64,000 nucleotides of DNA, taken from Malachius bipustulatus (taxonomy: Eukaryota; Arthropoda; Insecta; Coleoptera; Melyridae). Shown piece after piece: positions 11,697 through 25,111 of the stretch (position 1 is the first letter of the stretch; each line of letters begins with the position of its first letter). The notes under the pieces are model-generated. The model saw nothing but the letters and a program-made list of their open reading frames with translations. It had not been told where the DNA came from and ran no database searches. The stretch spans positions 38,391,637 to 38,455,636 of the forward strand of contig OU342632.1 in NCBI GenBank assembly GCA_910589415.1. Reading direction: 5' to 3'. A program made the translations under genes and the position numbers.

Positions 11697-12437
11697 CCGT
11701 GTGTCCCCGGATAGGTGAAACGACTCTTATAAAAGACAAAAAATTTTTGATTTTAATTTCAATTTTTTGATGTTCAGCTCTGCTTGGTTAAAGAGTAATT
11801 TCTAACAAAATTTTAGTTTTGAAAAATCAAGCATGCCTTGAAAATTACAAAAAAAAATTTTTCTGTGGAGTAAAGTGCCTTTTATGTGGCAAATACGAAA
11901 AAATGTTATTTGAAAAAGTTGTTCAGAATCAACATTTAGGTCCCTATACGAAATTTCAAAATTATAGGCCAACTTTTATTTTTTTCATTTATTTTTATGT
12001 TATTTTCACAAATCAAAGAATTTCATTTTTAACAAAGACTGATATTGACAGATTGCTATTGCTATGAATACAATTTGGTTTTTCCATGGCAGTCTTTGTT
12101 ACAAAATGAAATTCTTTGATTTGTGAAATAAAACATAAAAATAAATGAAAAAATAAAAGTTGACCTATGATTTTGAAATTTGGTATACGGGCCTAAATGT
12201 TGATTCTGAACAACTTTTTCAAATAACATTTTGTCGCATTTGCCACATAAAAGGCACTTTACTCAACAGAAAAACCGGTTTCTTGGAAATTTATAAGGCA
12301 TGCTTGATTTTTGAAAACTAATATTTTGTTAGAAATTACTCTTTAGCCAAGCAGGGCTGAACCCCAAAAAATTAAAATTAAAATCAAAAAATGTTTGTCT
12401 TTTATAAGAGTCGTTTCACCTATCCGGGGACACACGG
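11697..12437. mobile_element. Near-perfect palindromic foldback element
   Basis: The two halves, about 11697-12045 and 12086-12437, are close reverse complements across almost their whole length. The left end is CCGTGTGTCCCCGGATAGG; the right end is its complement, with only a C/G-run difference. The loop is about 40 bp (near TTGCTATTGCTATGAATACA). There is TT on the left and TA on the right, so a TA duplication with one mutation is possible but not proved. The 82-codon open frame in the left arm is repeated in complement in the right arm and is not a gene. High arm identity implies either a young insertion or arm homogenisation. Confidence 0.8.
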
Positions 12438-15400
12438 TATATATTCACATTATTAATTGTTATCGTTATCAGTATTATCGTTAAGAGGTAGTAGAGATTA
12501 GATTTGTCACGATCACGACAAAGTCTTTAATGTTTATTGTTTAACAAGTCCAGTGAAACCTAAATTTGGAAACAAAACTTGATTATCAATTTTTGCTATC
12601 TCAAGTTCTAGAGCGTTTAAAATAATATTTTTGTATAGGTACCCTGTTGAAAACCTTTCCTGATTTTCCGTTTCTGTCTAAAACGGATACCTACTAATAA
12701 AATAAAGACAAAATAAAAATTTTCAGTTTCTTTTAAATTTTTTACACCTATTAATCACAGCTCTAATTTATTTCCAGATTATTACTCAACATAAAAAATT
12801 GCAGCTTCCTTCTAATGTTACTGGCTCTAGTCGGTCGCAAATCTCGAAAGATAAACGAGATACCCACCCATACGCTTGGCATCGAAATATGGACAGTTTG
12901 TAATGGTAGCAGAGTAGCAGTTCTAAAATTTATGACATCTAGTGTACTAAAACAATAAGTTAGGTGGTGGGGTGGTCTCGTAGCGCTTTCTCTCTCTTTT
13001 TAAAGATTTTTACCTCTTCTGAAAAGAGACAAGATATTCTTGTCGTATAAATGGAAGTAAAAGACAAGGCAATATTAAAAATTTATTAGATCTATCTATA
13101 ATTATTACAAACAAAAGGTAAAATATTAGATCGATTAGAAATTTATAAATGCCAAAAGTGAACCACGACCCGTAAAACTATTATTATAATCCATCAAGTT
13201 CTATTCTTTGTTTCGCTACGACATGACGAATGAATTTTAATTAAACTTGCCCTAGAAGTACAATCAATTATCCAGTTAAACCAACAGTTGTTCAGGTTAG
13301 ATGGGGCTTAAAATTTGTTATTTTGTATTCTAGCGCGAACATTTCTGAATACAGTAAATTAATCCCATAAATAACTTGAATAGTTTTTAAGTTTCATTCA
13401 CAGGTTTTTTATTTTTTAGGGAATATTTTCAATCATGATTACTTTTCCTAAAACTTATATTGGTAAAATGCTACAAGTACAACAAGAAATGATTTCCTTT
13501 TAAGTAAATGATACAGAAAATTATAAGGTTTATTTGTTCTGTTTAGCCTAATTTGTTAACAATAGTGCAAAGAGAAGGTCGAAAGGGATGCCAGCTCTGG
13601 GATGACGTTTACCCTTCGTAATTAAATGCTTTGTCTGCCAGGTTGTGCAATATTTGCTAAACTTGGCTAGACTTTGTTGTTGTCGAGTCCTCCAAGTTCC
13701 CTCTATCATAGGTGACAGTCTCCAATTACTGAGATAATCAACTGCGGTAGTGGGGGAACGGAGGACGACCAAAGGGGACTGTGGGGGTGGATTGTTCAAC
13801 CCCCAAACTTCCACAGCCACCTCACTAAAAGACAAACAGAATTTAGGCAACTTAAACCAGTCGTCGTGTGTTTCACTTAACAGCACTCTCCTAGAGGATA
13901 AATTTTGAATTAAGTTATTTAGCCAGTTATGCCTACATTGAAAGTGACGTTTGAGTTTATGTTGTTATCATAAAATTATCAAGCTGTACTTCATTGTTTA
14001 TTTATCTTCAAGTTACGAGATTGTTACTATTACGTCTATTTTGCATGCATCTTCCAACTCTTACTTCCCAGCTATTCATCTAGCTAAATATTTATTATTC
14101 AGGTGTGTAACAAGCTTTATGAAAATTACAATGGAAAATAGTTGCAAAATGTTAACAATATTTACATTAGAAAGCCTGTATTTATTTTCTTTGAAGTTTG
14201 TAGAGGTAGCTATAAAAAAAAGCTCCACCAAGGCAACTATGAACAATTTAAAGTTTCAGTTTAAATTTTCATGATGTTTAGAAATAACAACCGCGAATTT
14301 ATAGCTCATCCTTTATTCAAAATGCATTTTCATGCGTCTAAATGACAATACTGAAACTTACCTCGTTATATTAAACTTTAGATAGAATATCTAAAGCGAG
14401 CTGTTGTAAAAGTTCCACAAGAAACCCATCAAATATTTCTAAACGGCAGATAGCACGAGTTTAACTCGGACGATCCTCATTTGTGAACAACTTGGTGAAT
14501 ATCTGAGTTTTCACGGTACAATACTAAGTAGGTAATACACATCAAAAGTGACAAGCTTTGCATAGAAACTTTTTTCTATTCCTATCGAATTTAACTTATA
14601 CGCACGATATCAAATAATGTGAATAGGTAATTCTTATCGAACGAATGAAAAAGTAGTCTTGATGTTGAGAAACGACCGACTTATTTTATTTTGATGTTTT
14701 ACGACATAAAGTAACACGGTATGGACAGAATAAAACTTATATCCTTCCCAGAGGCTATTTATTTTCAAAAACGCTGAAATGTGAGCTGAAAAGTCCACTG
14801 AAGAGTGATGATGTTAATGCATTTTTAAGTGCGGAGTATGTCGAATTGACGATGTAACACATTTTTCTACGTTGAAGACCAAGCTGATAGGTATTTGAAA
14901 TTTCATCTATCATGACTCCTGTTAGAAGTATCCTGTAATGAAACTGCATTCTTGTTGCAGGTTTCATTTTAGCCAAGTTCATGAGGTGCTTTATTTACTT
15001 TAGTAATTACTGTGTAAAATGGAAGTTCATTACGAGTTAGGACTACCGGCTCATTGTTATAGTAAAAAATATAAAAAAAAAAATTAACCCACACACTAAT
15101 CAACATTCTGTATTTACGTTGAACTTATAAACTAAACATTTTCCAGTAACAAATTAAGGAGCTTTAGTAAATGGGATTTAAACCTTTATCAACCAATTTC
15201 TATCAGCTCATTGGAGCTTAGCTCATTTGACCCAGCTCTCTATGGGCTATAAACGATAAAAAAATCAAATTCAAATTCACGGACAATCCGACCAGTCCCC
15301 CCATCTCCTCTCCCATACAAACCCCAGAGACAAGGATACTAAGAAAGTATCTCAAGCGTTTGTGTCTGGAGTGTCTGAGTAGAACTTTTACTAATGACCA

Positions 15401-18400
15401 AGCTAAAACAAATCCTGGAAAGAAATTTATAAAGCCTCAATATTACTCTCATTTCCAGATCTCCCTCAGAAAAGACAAACATTGCACAAAAATTCGGTTA
15501 TCTTGCAATTTGTTTGCATTATGATCAATAAATAAACCATATGCTGCAGAAACGTAAATTTTGAATTAATTAGTTTGAGTACGACTATCTGAATTGGTAA
15601 TTTATATATAAATATTGTTTCAAAGGCAAATGAGTTCGAAAATGCTCCGTTTTACCAGTTATTTATGTATTGAGGACACAGTTCAATGGATCACATATAA
15701 GCATGCATGATTAAAATGTTTGAAACATTCGCTGCAATGAAACTCAAATTATGTCAGTTATGGAGGGTCAGTAAACAATATTAAGGGTAAGTATAAAATA
15801 AATAAAATACTAAACCGAAAGGTATCGACAAAACTAAAAGACTTAACAAGTGATTGATTAAGCTGACCGTAATATGCTTGTAGATAAATGTGATATAAAC
15901 GACGGTGAATTAGTTTTATATTATAGATGATAATGGGAATATTATTGACGTAGAGGCTAGAGTTAGTAATACCTACTCGCTATTAAATCAAGGCTTTCTT
16001 ATGATAATAATTATTATAATCCCCACAAGGAATGCTATAATATGTCATATCAGAAATAGCCTCTTATAGATTATATTTATTTTTCTAAAATTATTAAATA
16101 CCAAGAAATGCATTCGATGGTTTTTTTTCAGAACACTAGAAATAGTCAGGAAATTAAATGAATCAGAATTGGAGAGGACATTGGAAAAAAAAATTAAAAA
16201 TTCAACGTAGGTAATTCAGTAACGTAGAGCCACGATAAGGAATCGTCCAAGTAAGCAGCCTCTTTAGAGGTCTCTTTTTTCGCAACCCCCCCCCCCCAGC
16301 CTCCAAAAACAGGTTTAACAGCATCATTGGATACTTGATAGTAATTTTATAGTTGTAACCTAACTGTTCCCACCAAAATCTTAACTTGAGCAGACAATAT
16401 GAACATCATGGATCTTGATCTTATCTTGATCTTATAAGCTTTCAAAGCAGTCAAAATTGAATAGAGTCAGCAAGTCTCCTCAGAGTCATGACTCTGGAGG
16501 ACTTTTGCTCCAGGCCCATTAGTTGTATAATTACGGTGTAATTTTAATGAATATATTATTGTAATTACAGAATATTGTCTACCAGTTTCGGATTATTAGC
16601 CCATCCTCAGGATAATTGTCAGTTTTTAGAAGATCTGTGGTATTTATAATTTAGGATTCACACAATCAAACTGACAATAGGAGCAGGGCAAGCACTAAAT
16701 TAATCTCGACATTAATTAACTGGATTCACAAAACCTATACGAGGACAAAGGGAACGTTAACCTACATGCTGGTATTTACTATATTTGGACTTGAAAAATT
16801 AAAAAAAAATAAAAAGGCTTAGGCAAAGAACATCCTTGAAGGCCTGTTCTCCGAGAATATATTTATCTCTTTCTGCTTGAGAGTGAATAAATTTTGGTGA
16901 CCATTTATGGTTAATTTTGATTTCTCCAACTGTATGAAACAAATTACATAATAATAAGAAAGGTTTTAAATTTCTACCTACTAGAAATGTATCGGTTCGT
17001 ATCCTGAATTTGAGGATGATTTTCTTCTATTAAATAAATATTGAGAGTTAAAATAGCAATTCCTTGAAATTTGCTATACGATCGTATAAATTAATTGGAA
17101 AAATTGCCATCAAAAATGTATTTCTTACAACTCAATTTCTGATCACCTCCCTAACAATACAGAAGTAATGCCAATTCTCTCTTATAAAAGAGTTATTGTT
17201 CAATTCACTAAGGCAATCAGAAACCTTAAATAATGTAAATTTCCTCTCTTGCAATATCGAATCGATGTTTGGCTGGAGAAAAGTTAAATTAACGGCAATC
17301 GAAAGCGGTCCAGCTATTTCCATTTTAAATCATCAAGCTACGATCCACCAATGGCCTTTAATTAATTACAAATTATTTGTTTTGCCTTTTCATTAGTCAT
17401 GGCTGTGACTTAATTTTAAATTCACGAAATTCAGGATACCAACGCAAACTTCTTCGCCAAATTAAAGTCAGGATGTTGGTCTCCACCCTTCGATTCCCTT
17501 CTCTTATTCCCTTCGGGATGTAATTTATTCTCGGGAATTAATCGGGCGAAGATTTGGTGAGAAGTTCAATCATAACTTGTTGTTGTTTGCCTCCTACTGT
17601 TTTGTTTGCACAAATTAGAAGTTCAGTGCGTCTTTGATAGCTGAAATAAATCAAAGAATGGCCCCAAAAAATTGATAAAAGTTGAAGTTGTCTGATTAAT
17701 TATCGGTAAGCAGTTCTTTCAATAACTTCCAAAAAGTTGTAATTAAGAGGGAAATTTTAAACTTTTTTTTTTTTGATGTCATTATCATCACCTATAGATG
17801 AGAACTGAAGTGTATCGATCTATTGTTAATAAAACGTCAAGAGACGAGATAGATAGGTAGATATCTATACCACAGAATTTAGGAAAATTGTTTAATGGAC
17901 AAACAGCAAGCGACTATGTGGATTTTTAAAAACTTTCTGTAATATTCTAGGAAGATGTAAATGTCAAAATTGTGCATTCTTTCAAACATAACAAAAGGAT
18001 TTAATTATATAATTATTGCGTATTTGGTGTAACAGTGTTCATTTGGTTTTGAAAAACATTGTGTAACAGTATTTAAGATATGGTTCCTGGATTTATTTGG
18101 AACTAGTGGTTAGTCATCGAACATCTTCTTGTCTATCTAGATTCTGGACTAACTTAAACGTCATGGAATTTATAATGTGGTTGTATAGAAATTCTACAGC
18201 TGATCAAATAAAATGTCAGTTGATCCGCCTTTTATATTCCAGAAAAACTGTAGAATGTACTGAGACTGTAGCTGTATTCAAGAATATGATGTTTCGGGTA
18301 TGTTCGTCTAGAACGTCACTGTCGTGAGCTTTCGGGATATAATATAAGAGATGCCCTGTCGCAGAGAGTAGGGTGATAGTTCGGCAGCTATTAGAGGAAT

Positions 18401-20584
18401 ATTAGTTAGAGACACAAGTCAACAGTGTAAAAAGTCTTGAAGCTTATGGAATTAAGATCAAAAAGAAAGTGTATATAAGAATAAAATACCAATAACAGTT
18501 TGCAACTACCAATAAACATCAGTAAGAATTTATCACATTCAGTCTTAAGCTAAAAAAATACAAAAACCAAAAAAGCACAAGACAAATGAGGATTTCAAGA
18601 TATTACTTATGTTATTATGAGACGAAATTTAGCCTTAGGTACATCATTTTGCAAACCACTGAATTATAGATGACAAACTAGCAGTCAAAGTAACCAAAGT
18701 AAAGTTTAAGTTGCAGAAAAGTTATAGGAAGTCGTTTTTCAAATAGCATTATAAATTATAAATTGCTTAATTCGGCACTTTTACGGCAAGGAAACCGTAT
18801 TACGCTATGCATGTTTACTTCAAACAACCCCGAAACGAAATCTACATGACATAGAATGGCGAAACCGGGATCGTTTGATGTGGGAAGCTCCAGGCTAAAA
18901 GCACTGTCTATATACATGCCACATGATTTGCATCTTTCAGGGAGCCTTGAAATCTGTTACTTCATAGATTATCAAAAGTTTTCACACTACCTACGTGAAC
19001 TTTCTTCTGGAAGCAACTCTTCAAACTGAATTAACTTTAATGCAACAATTTACACCTAATTCAAACCCATCTAACTTATCAAATTTAATGAATAATATAT
19101 ATTGTTTCATATTGTTTGTAAATTCGTGTGAGAATTCAAATGCGTTTAACCATAGAAGCGCCAGAAGCACTAATTGCAGCCAGATATAAAACAAATTAAA
19201 TTACGTTGTATAAAATAAGCCATGCATAGTTTTTAAAATTGCAGTTACATACGGTGATACAATAATCAAATTAAATTTGAAAAGTCTACTACGTAAACGA
19301 GCTCATTTGAAATTTCGACAGCATTGAATAATAATTATTGTAAGCAGTATTATGTCGAATCGGGCGGATGTGTAGAACAACTGTTCCAGAAAACAGCCAA
19401 TCAAGGCAGTAAAGTCTGTTTTTCATTTCAAATCTGAGTGTTTGTTGGTTCTGTTTGTTCAAATCGGTGTTTTCACACATTTTAATGTTCGAGCTGAAAG
19501 AACACGTATGTAGCATAACGGCTGTGCATTAAATTCGTACACTCAATGTCCAGATTTGCATGCGGCTTTGTTTAACCTGCTGCATGGTTTATAAAACGCT
19601 ATTTCCGCATTGTTTAACGAGAATTTTATTTTGGCACTCATTACGTTTTTAAAACAAACAAGTATCATTTTTTTTAATTCGTTTTGATGGCACGCTTTTA
19701 TTGACACTTGACTTCTAAAGTTTGGGCGATTTTTCACATATTTTCACTGTAGGTATACAGTTATTATATTGGCATTTTCTGTAGTGCAGAATCGTGGCTT
19801 CAGTTTGATGTTTTAATAGAGAATCCTCATATTATCATAATTAAACGTGACACAGAAAAATGAAGCGCGCATACTCGATCTCTTTTTTCTTGAGAAAACG
19901 TCAATAGTGAAAACTAAAATCGGGTATCGTCTTTTGTTTTCGCGTTATTTGCGGAAACTCTATTTTGTTTATTCTCTCTCATGTACCAATAGAATTAGAA
20001 GGAAACAATTTACACATTCTTCAGACACTTGTTGTGTCTGAGGAATGCAGTGGTGTAACATTTTTTCACTGTTTCATTTTCGAGTTATGACACAGTTATA
20101 TTTTTTTAATGAAAGTCATGGTTGGTATTGACATCATTAGAAAAACATTTTTGTTTAATTATAATGATATACTATTTATTCATTTTCATTGCTTTTTTGA
20201 AAATAATTATTTTTTGAAATCCAATTTTTTTAATACATACCTAATACCTTCTAAGAAAATACTAAAATAGTAAATGGTCAAGAGGGCTAAGAAAATAATA
20301 TACCAATAAAAAAAATAACATACCTATTCACAATAAATTTTAGAAACGTTGCGCACATTATTCGCACATAATCCACATCATTTTGAAATTTGTAATTTTG
20401 ACGGCATTGGAGTTTTAATCAAATTTTCTTCTAAAAAAACCCAAAAAGATAAACAAAAAATGTGAGTTTCTCTTGCACTTCTCCTCAAAAGTATTCGGTA
20501 AGAATTCACCAACAATTCTTGTGTTGTATTGTGTGGAACAGCACTTTGCTGAAAAAACAGTTTTTCTACTCATTAGAGGCAAAT
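12438..20584. other. Long gene-free stretch
   Basis: About 8 kb of AT-rich DNA without a recognisable exon, element or RNA gene. Small details: a run of 12 C at 16286-16297; an imperfect hairpin at about 15325-15372 whose outer 10 bp pair with one mismatch; and a GC-richer patch at about 13560-13880 with an unassigned 112-codon minus-strand frame. If the sidestep exon belongs to a gene with a distant first exon, this is intronic. Confidence 0.5.
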
Positions 20585-22503
20585 TATCCAAAGTTCATTC
20601 ATAATCCATCCTGATGACATTGTAAATTCGTTCGCTGAATTTTTCGGATCAGCCTACATGTCTTCCGATAACACTGAAGCCATTGTTAATAATAGCCTTC
20701 ACGGTAGATCGGCTTTCTCCATTCCATATTTTAGTGAGAGGGAAGTACTTGAGGCACTAAAACGTATCAAGCCCAACCTAACTACTGGACCGGATGGTAT
20801 TCCGGCATTCATTTTGAGAGACTGTGCAACTGTACTCGCGAGACCTTTGACAATTATATACAATATCTCCATAAAACAGGGTATCTTCCCGGATATATGG
20901 AAGAAATCCAAGATTAGACCAGTATTTAAAAAGGGAGAAAAGGGAGATATTCGTAATTACAGGCCTATCTCTATCATTTGCAACTTCAGTAAGGTATTTG
21001 AATTCTTGATTCATGACGTTTTGGTTTTAAAATTCGCAACAATATTGGAGGTAGTCAACATGGATTTATGAGTGGTCGATCTACCGTGACTAACCTCTTC
21101 TGCATTACCCAATATATCTCTGAAACCATGACAAACAACTACAAACCGATGTCATCTACACGGACTTTTCGAAAGCCTTCGATAGAATTGACCACAATAT
21201 TTTGCTGGCAAAATTGAGCAATGCGGATCTCTCCCCCGAAATTCAAATCTTCTGCGAAGCTACCTGTCAGGCAGAACGCAATATGTAGAGATAAACGGCA
21301 ATAAATCTGGTGAGTTTTCGGTCAAATCAGGGGTCCCTCAGGGCTCAGTGCTCGGACCTTTGCTCTTCAACATATACATTGACGATATCTCAAGTGAATT
21401 GAATTCTGCTCTATGCCGATGATGATCTGAAGATTTTTCTGTCTGTCAAAACATCAGACGATTGCTTACAGCTTCGTGATAACTTGGATCGGGTGTCTCG
21501 TTGGTGTTCTCGTAACAAGTTACCTCTGAATGCGTCTAAGTGTAAAGTTATGTCATTCATGCTTAAATTAGATAGCCTTGCATTCCCATATTCTATAGAA
21601 GATCGCATTCTTGAAAGGCCCACAACTTTCCACGATTTGGGAGTAACATTTGATTCCAAACTCTCTTTTGTGCCTCATATAAACAAAACCGTATCTGATT
21701 CGTATAAGGTTCTAGGTTTCATTTTCCGTACTAGTAGAGATTTTTCGGCCTCCACGGTGCAACTACTTTTTCAGACACATGTAAGACCCAAACTTGAATA
21801 TGCGTCTATCGTCTGGAGCCCAGCATACTCTTCTCATAGTTCATATCTCGAGAACATTCAAAGACGCATGCTAAAACACCTATGTTTTAAAATCGATGGT
21901 ATTTACCCACAAGTCGGCTACCCACAAGATATATGTTACTGTCAAGGTTCGGACTATCGAGTCTGTTGTCTAGACGTGAATATTCCGCAATGGCTCTTCT
22001 AAGGGGACTCATCAGTGGAACCTCGGATTGCCCGGCAATTCTACATAATATGCCCCACCTCCATGTACCGAGGTCATGCGCAACCCGTAATGTTGACCCT
22101 TTTCGGAATCCCACGCCGCGTACCAATGTGTCGAAGCATTCTCCTCTCCACAATATTTGCACCATTTATAACATGCACAAACAAGACGTCGACATATTCA
22201 ACTGCAATGTTGCCACTATACGGTCTTTTATGTTAGACTAAGGAGCACCGTTTTAGATTTAAGATTTTGGATTAAATAAATAATTGATATTGCTACATTT
22301 GGTGGTGCTCCTTTGCCGCTATTGTTCTTACTCTTCTTTGTATAATATGTCATTTTGGTTAGTCAATAGTCATTACCGTATATTTAACTTTACGTCTACT
22401 TTAGTTTATAGCCCTCAAGTTGATTCTTCCTGTTCTGTAATTAGAATTTATATTCTGTTGAACAGTTGTTAGAAATAAATAAATAAATAAATAAATAATA
22501 AAT
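20585..22503 (+). mobile_element. Jockey/CR1-like non-LTR retrotransposon, decayed, (AAAT)n tail
   Basis: A plus-strand relative of the element at 2238-4525. It is likewise missing the endonuclease at its 5' end but has the reverse transcriptase and a 3' UTR of about 230 bp. It ends in (AAAT)n at about 22472-22503. It carries more mutations than its relative, so it is older. The 5' boundary is approximate and no target duplication was found. The two elements lie in opposite orientation about 16 kb apart. Confidence 0.85.
20605..22238 (+). pseudogene. Reverse transcriptase pseudogene of Jockey/CR1-like element
   Basis: The coding region is broken by several frameshifts. Recognisable parts in order: a linker (IVNSFAEFFGSAYM near 20620), LTTGPDGIPAFILRDC, FPDIWKKSKIRPVFKKGE and YRPISIICNFSK in the first frame (to about 21070); SGRSTVTNLFCITQYIS and [14 protein letters not shown] with the catalytic Asp (about 21068-21200); [20 protein letters not shown] (about 21330-21390); [11 protein letters not shown] with the YADD box (about 21410); then the thumb with PKLEYASIVWSPAY (21484-21920) and a C-terminal piece at 21933-22238. 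Each aligns motif by motif with the element at 2430-4522. It is inactive. Confidence 0.88.
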
Positions 22504-22649
22504 GATGGCTTACAAGTCCATTAATACCTATCGTTGATCGTATAAATTCTCATTTTAAATAATTATGTATTGTAATGCGAACGAATGAGAAAATTAATTC
22601 ATTTTCAAGAGTACCTCTTCCTTGGGATTTCTTTTTCGTTTTTTTTTCT

Positions 22650-22695
22650 ACCAGACCAACGTCAATTTAATGACGTTGTTTGACGTTGGTCTGGT
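22650..22695. other. Perfect 16-bp inverted repeat (hairpin)
   Basis: ACCAGACCAACGTCAA (22650-22665) is exactly complementary to 22680-22695, with a 14-nt loop. The loop itself contains TGACGTTG, a partial copy of the arm. It stands between the retrotransposon tail and the SINE at 22712. Its function is unknown; it may be the terminal part of a tiny foldback element. Confidence 0.6.
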
Positions 22696-22711
22696 TTGTC
22701 AATAATAATTA

Positions 22712-22852
22712 TGAGAGCCGGTGGTAGCTCGGCGGGTTAGAGGTTCAGCCTACTAAGCCATTGAACTGCCTCGGAGTGAGTTCGATTCCCATGCACACTT
22801 GCTCTGATTGTTTGTGTCGTCTATTCTACTATATAACAAGTTCTCGAAGCCC
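22712..22852 (+). mobile_element. Short tRNA-derived SINE
   Basis: An A-box-like block TAGCTCGGCGGGTTAGAGG (from 22725) and a B-box-like block GAGTTCGATTCCC (22778-22790) stand at tRNA-like spacing. The decamer ATAATAATTA occurs on both sides (22702-22711 and 22853-22862), suggesting a 10-bp target duplication, although this word is low in complexity. The body is short and no A tail is seen. A functional tRNA gene is unlikely because the acceptor arms do not pair properly. Confidence 0.6.
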
Positions 22853-22862
22853 ATAATAATTA

Positions 22863-24927
22863 CTTGGAGCGAACAGAAGCAGTTTTTCAATTATAGCAAA
22901 TTATTTACTTAACATTTCTCTTTGAAGCATACAGCCAATAATTTAATCCTAAGTTTTTATCATTGAAATCGGTAAGGGGTGCGTCGGCCAATGAAACAGC
23001 CTTTATAGTGTGTACTCATGTGGCGTGGCAGCTGAAAAAAGTTACTTTTATATATTATTAATTTTTTTTTTTCATAAAATAGCTTGTTCACGAGTCTTTT
23101 TTAGTTAATTTTTTATACTATGTGAGAATAATGGAGATCCTGCTCTTTACAACACGCAACCAGCAACCTAGTTCGATTCATCAAATATTGACTACTCGTC
23201 TCCAGTAATTCTATCGATTGTTTGCACCAAACTGTAATTTAGTGCAATTACTGAAGCAAAGCACCGTGACCCCCTCTCTATATACGATATACCTACTATC
23301 TATAGTTGTTGTAATTTATTTGCTTCCATTTTCATATGTCTATCTAAATTTTGATGAGCCCTTCAAAGGTGATGTCTCAAAAAATAAACCGACATCGTTG
23401 AATGGATACCAGTAGTGTTCATGAACCAAGTCATAATTAAGCTGCGCGATTATTGTTCCTTTTCTAGCACTAGAACTTGCCAAAAAAAGCTAGCCCCTTT
23501 AGAATTAATTGTTCCTTTGCTAATTACTTTACAAATAATAAATGAAGGCTTTAATGGCCCGCTTAATTTAAGGGGAGAAATAATATGCTCGAATATTTCT
23601 TCCAAGGGAAGTGTTTGCATTTTTCCATTTGTTTCACTCCCTTCACTCTTCCGGTCGTAGAATCCGTTCCGGAGCGCAAGGGCCAAGGGTTGGGGAGGTT
23701 AAAATCTTAATGTCAGCGGAACGGCACTTTACCCGATTGCAATAAAACATTGCCACTTTAACCTCCAGATACGAGTAGGTATATTGTTAGCACATCTAAT
23801 CGATATCTCTGGAATGTTTTTCAATTTTCCAGTTTTATAGTAAACAATGAGATTACATAATATTATTATAGTTTCAAGGAGATTATTTCGTTGATAAAAT
23901 AGAAAAAGTAGGTGGGTGTTTCAATTAAACACCGTTGAAATTTCACGGTGAGATTAATTTTTGTAGGAAACATGAATGCCATTAACGATATTTTAATTTC
24001 GATGGCATGCAATCTAATCATCTAGACCTAGATCTTATTTGCAAACTAGAATAGAAGGAAGTTATTATTTTAATTCTTTTGAAGAAAATGCCACCAAACA
24101 GGCAATAGTCGTATAAAAGCAAATGGAGACACGTGAAACTTAAAAGACGAGTGCAAATATTCTTTCAATGTTTCCTCTATTACCTACTTAACTAATACTT
24201 TTATCAAAATACTTTCTTAATTTCGGTGATCCAGACCACATTTCCGACAGAAATTCGCATTGAGAAATACAACACACTAATAATACATTATGTACATAAA
24301 AAAGAATATATAAAAGTAACTTACACCGACGGAAATTCTATGATTTTTTAAAGTTGCTAACGCAACTTCTTTGAGATATAAAACGGAAAAATATTAAAAT
24401 TAATTTAGGTATATAAGTTATTCACCTTTCTGAATATATTTTACTAGCCTATTTAAATTTTTTACGCTCTTTGATGATTTTTCCATAGAGCCGTAGAGAA
24501 AATAAAGTCTTCCTCTCGAGGAGAATGGCTATTATTCACTTCGACGACTCCAGCCTGGTGAATAATGGTTATCATTCTAGGCAAGTGAAGAACGTACTAT
24601 TAATGAAACCAGACAATTTTTTATTTGTTGTTTGACAACTGATCCGAACACAAAAAAACTGCAAAGAAAAAATCACTCATACGTTATTACACGCATTTGT
24701 TTTCTCAAATATTGCTACAGGATATTTGGTATCGAGGATGGAAGAGACAATGCAAATGGATAAATTTTTTATCGGTAATTCTGCTTGTTTATATGCTGCT
24801 ATGGCAAAGGCTGGAGTCTTGCCACTATTACTAAATGTTACAAATAATTTTATTGTTTGGAAATATTTTGTATAGAATAAGCTTATCATCGCTCTACCCC
24901 GGATTTTGAACCCGCGTTCTTTCGAAC
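22863..24927. other. Non-coding stretch
   Basis: No gene recognised. A small imperfect inverted repeat occurs at about 24524-24578, built on a TATTATTCAC / GTGAATAATG core. The rest is ordinary AT-rich DNA. Confidence 0.45.
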
Positions 24928-24938
24928 TAGAGTATAGG

Positions 24939-25111
24939 ACAACAAACCGTAGGTAGGTAGGTCTTAATGAGTATAAAGCAAATCAATAGCCTGTCGTATT
25001 GGAGTCGGGTTTTAACCCATCGTCCTGACAGTTGTCAAGTCTGGAGCGCCCGAAAACCCAAATAAAGAGTTTATCGACTCAGGCAGCAACCCACATCCAA
25101 CCAGACTACCA
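24939..25111. repeat. Terminal direct repeat, copy 1
   Basis: It begins ACAACAAACCGTAGGTAGG and ends CCAGACTACCA, and is identical by eye to the copy at 25389-25561. It contains the tandem tetramer GTAG/TAGG near its start and AATAAAG inside. Confidence 0.9.

Noticed and set aside
11819..12067. 82-codon open frame on the plus strand
   Set aside because: It lies within one arm of the palindromic element and shows no domain; the mirrored arm explains its persistence.
13548..13886. 112-codon minus-strand open frame
   Set aside because: The translation has no domain-like pattern and I could not place splice sites. It is left as unassigned.
15325..15372. Possible microRNA precursor hairpin
   Set aside because: The stem is short and bulged, about 10 bp plus 5 bp, which is below a typical animal precursor.
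22712..22810. Functional tRNA gene
   Set aside because: The A and B boxes are present but acceptor and anticodon stems do not fold into a tRNA. A SINE explains it better.
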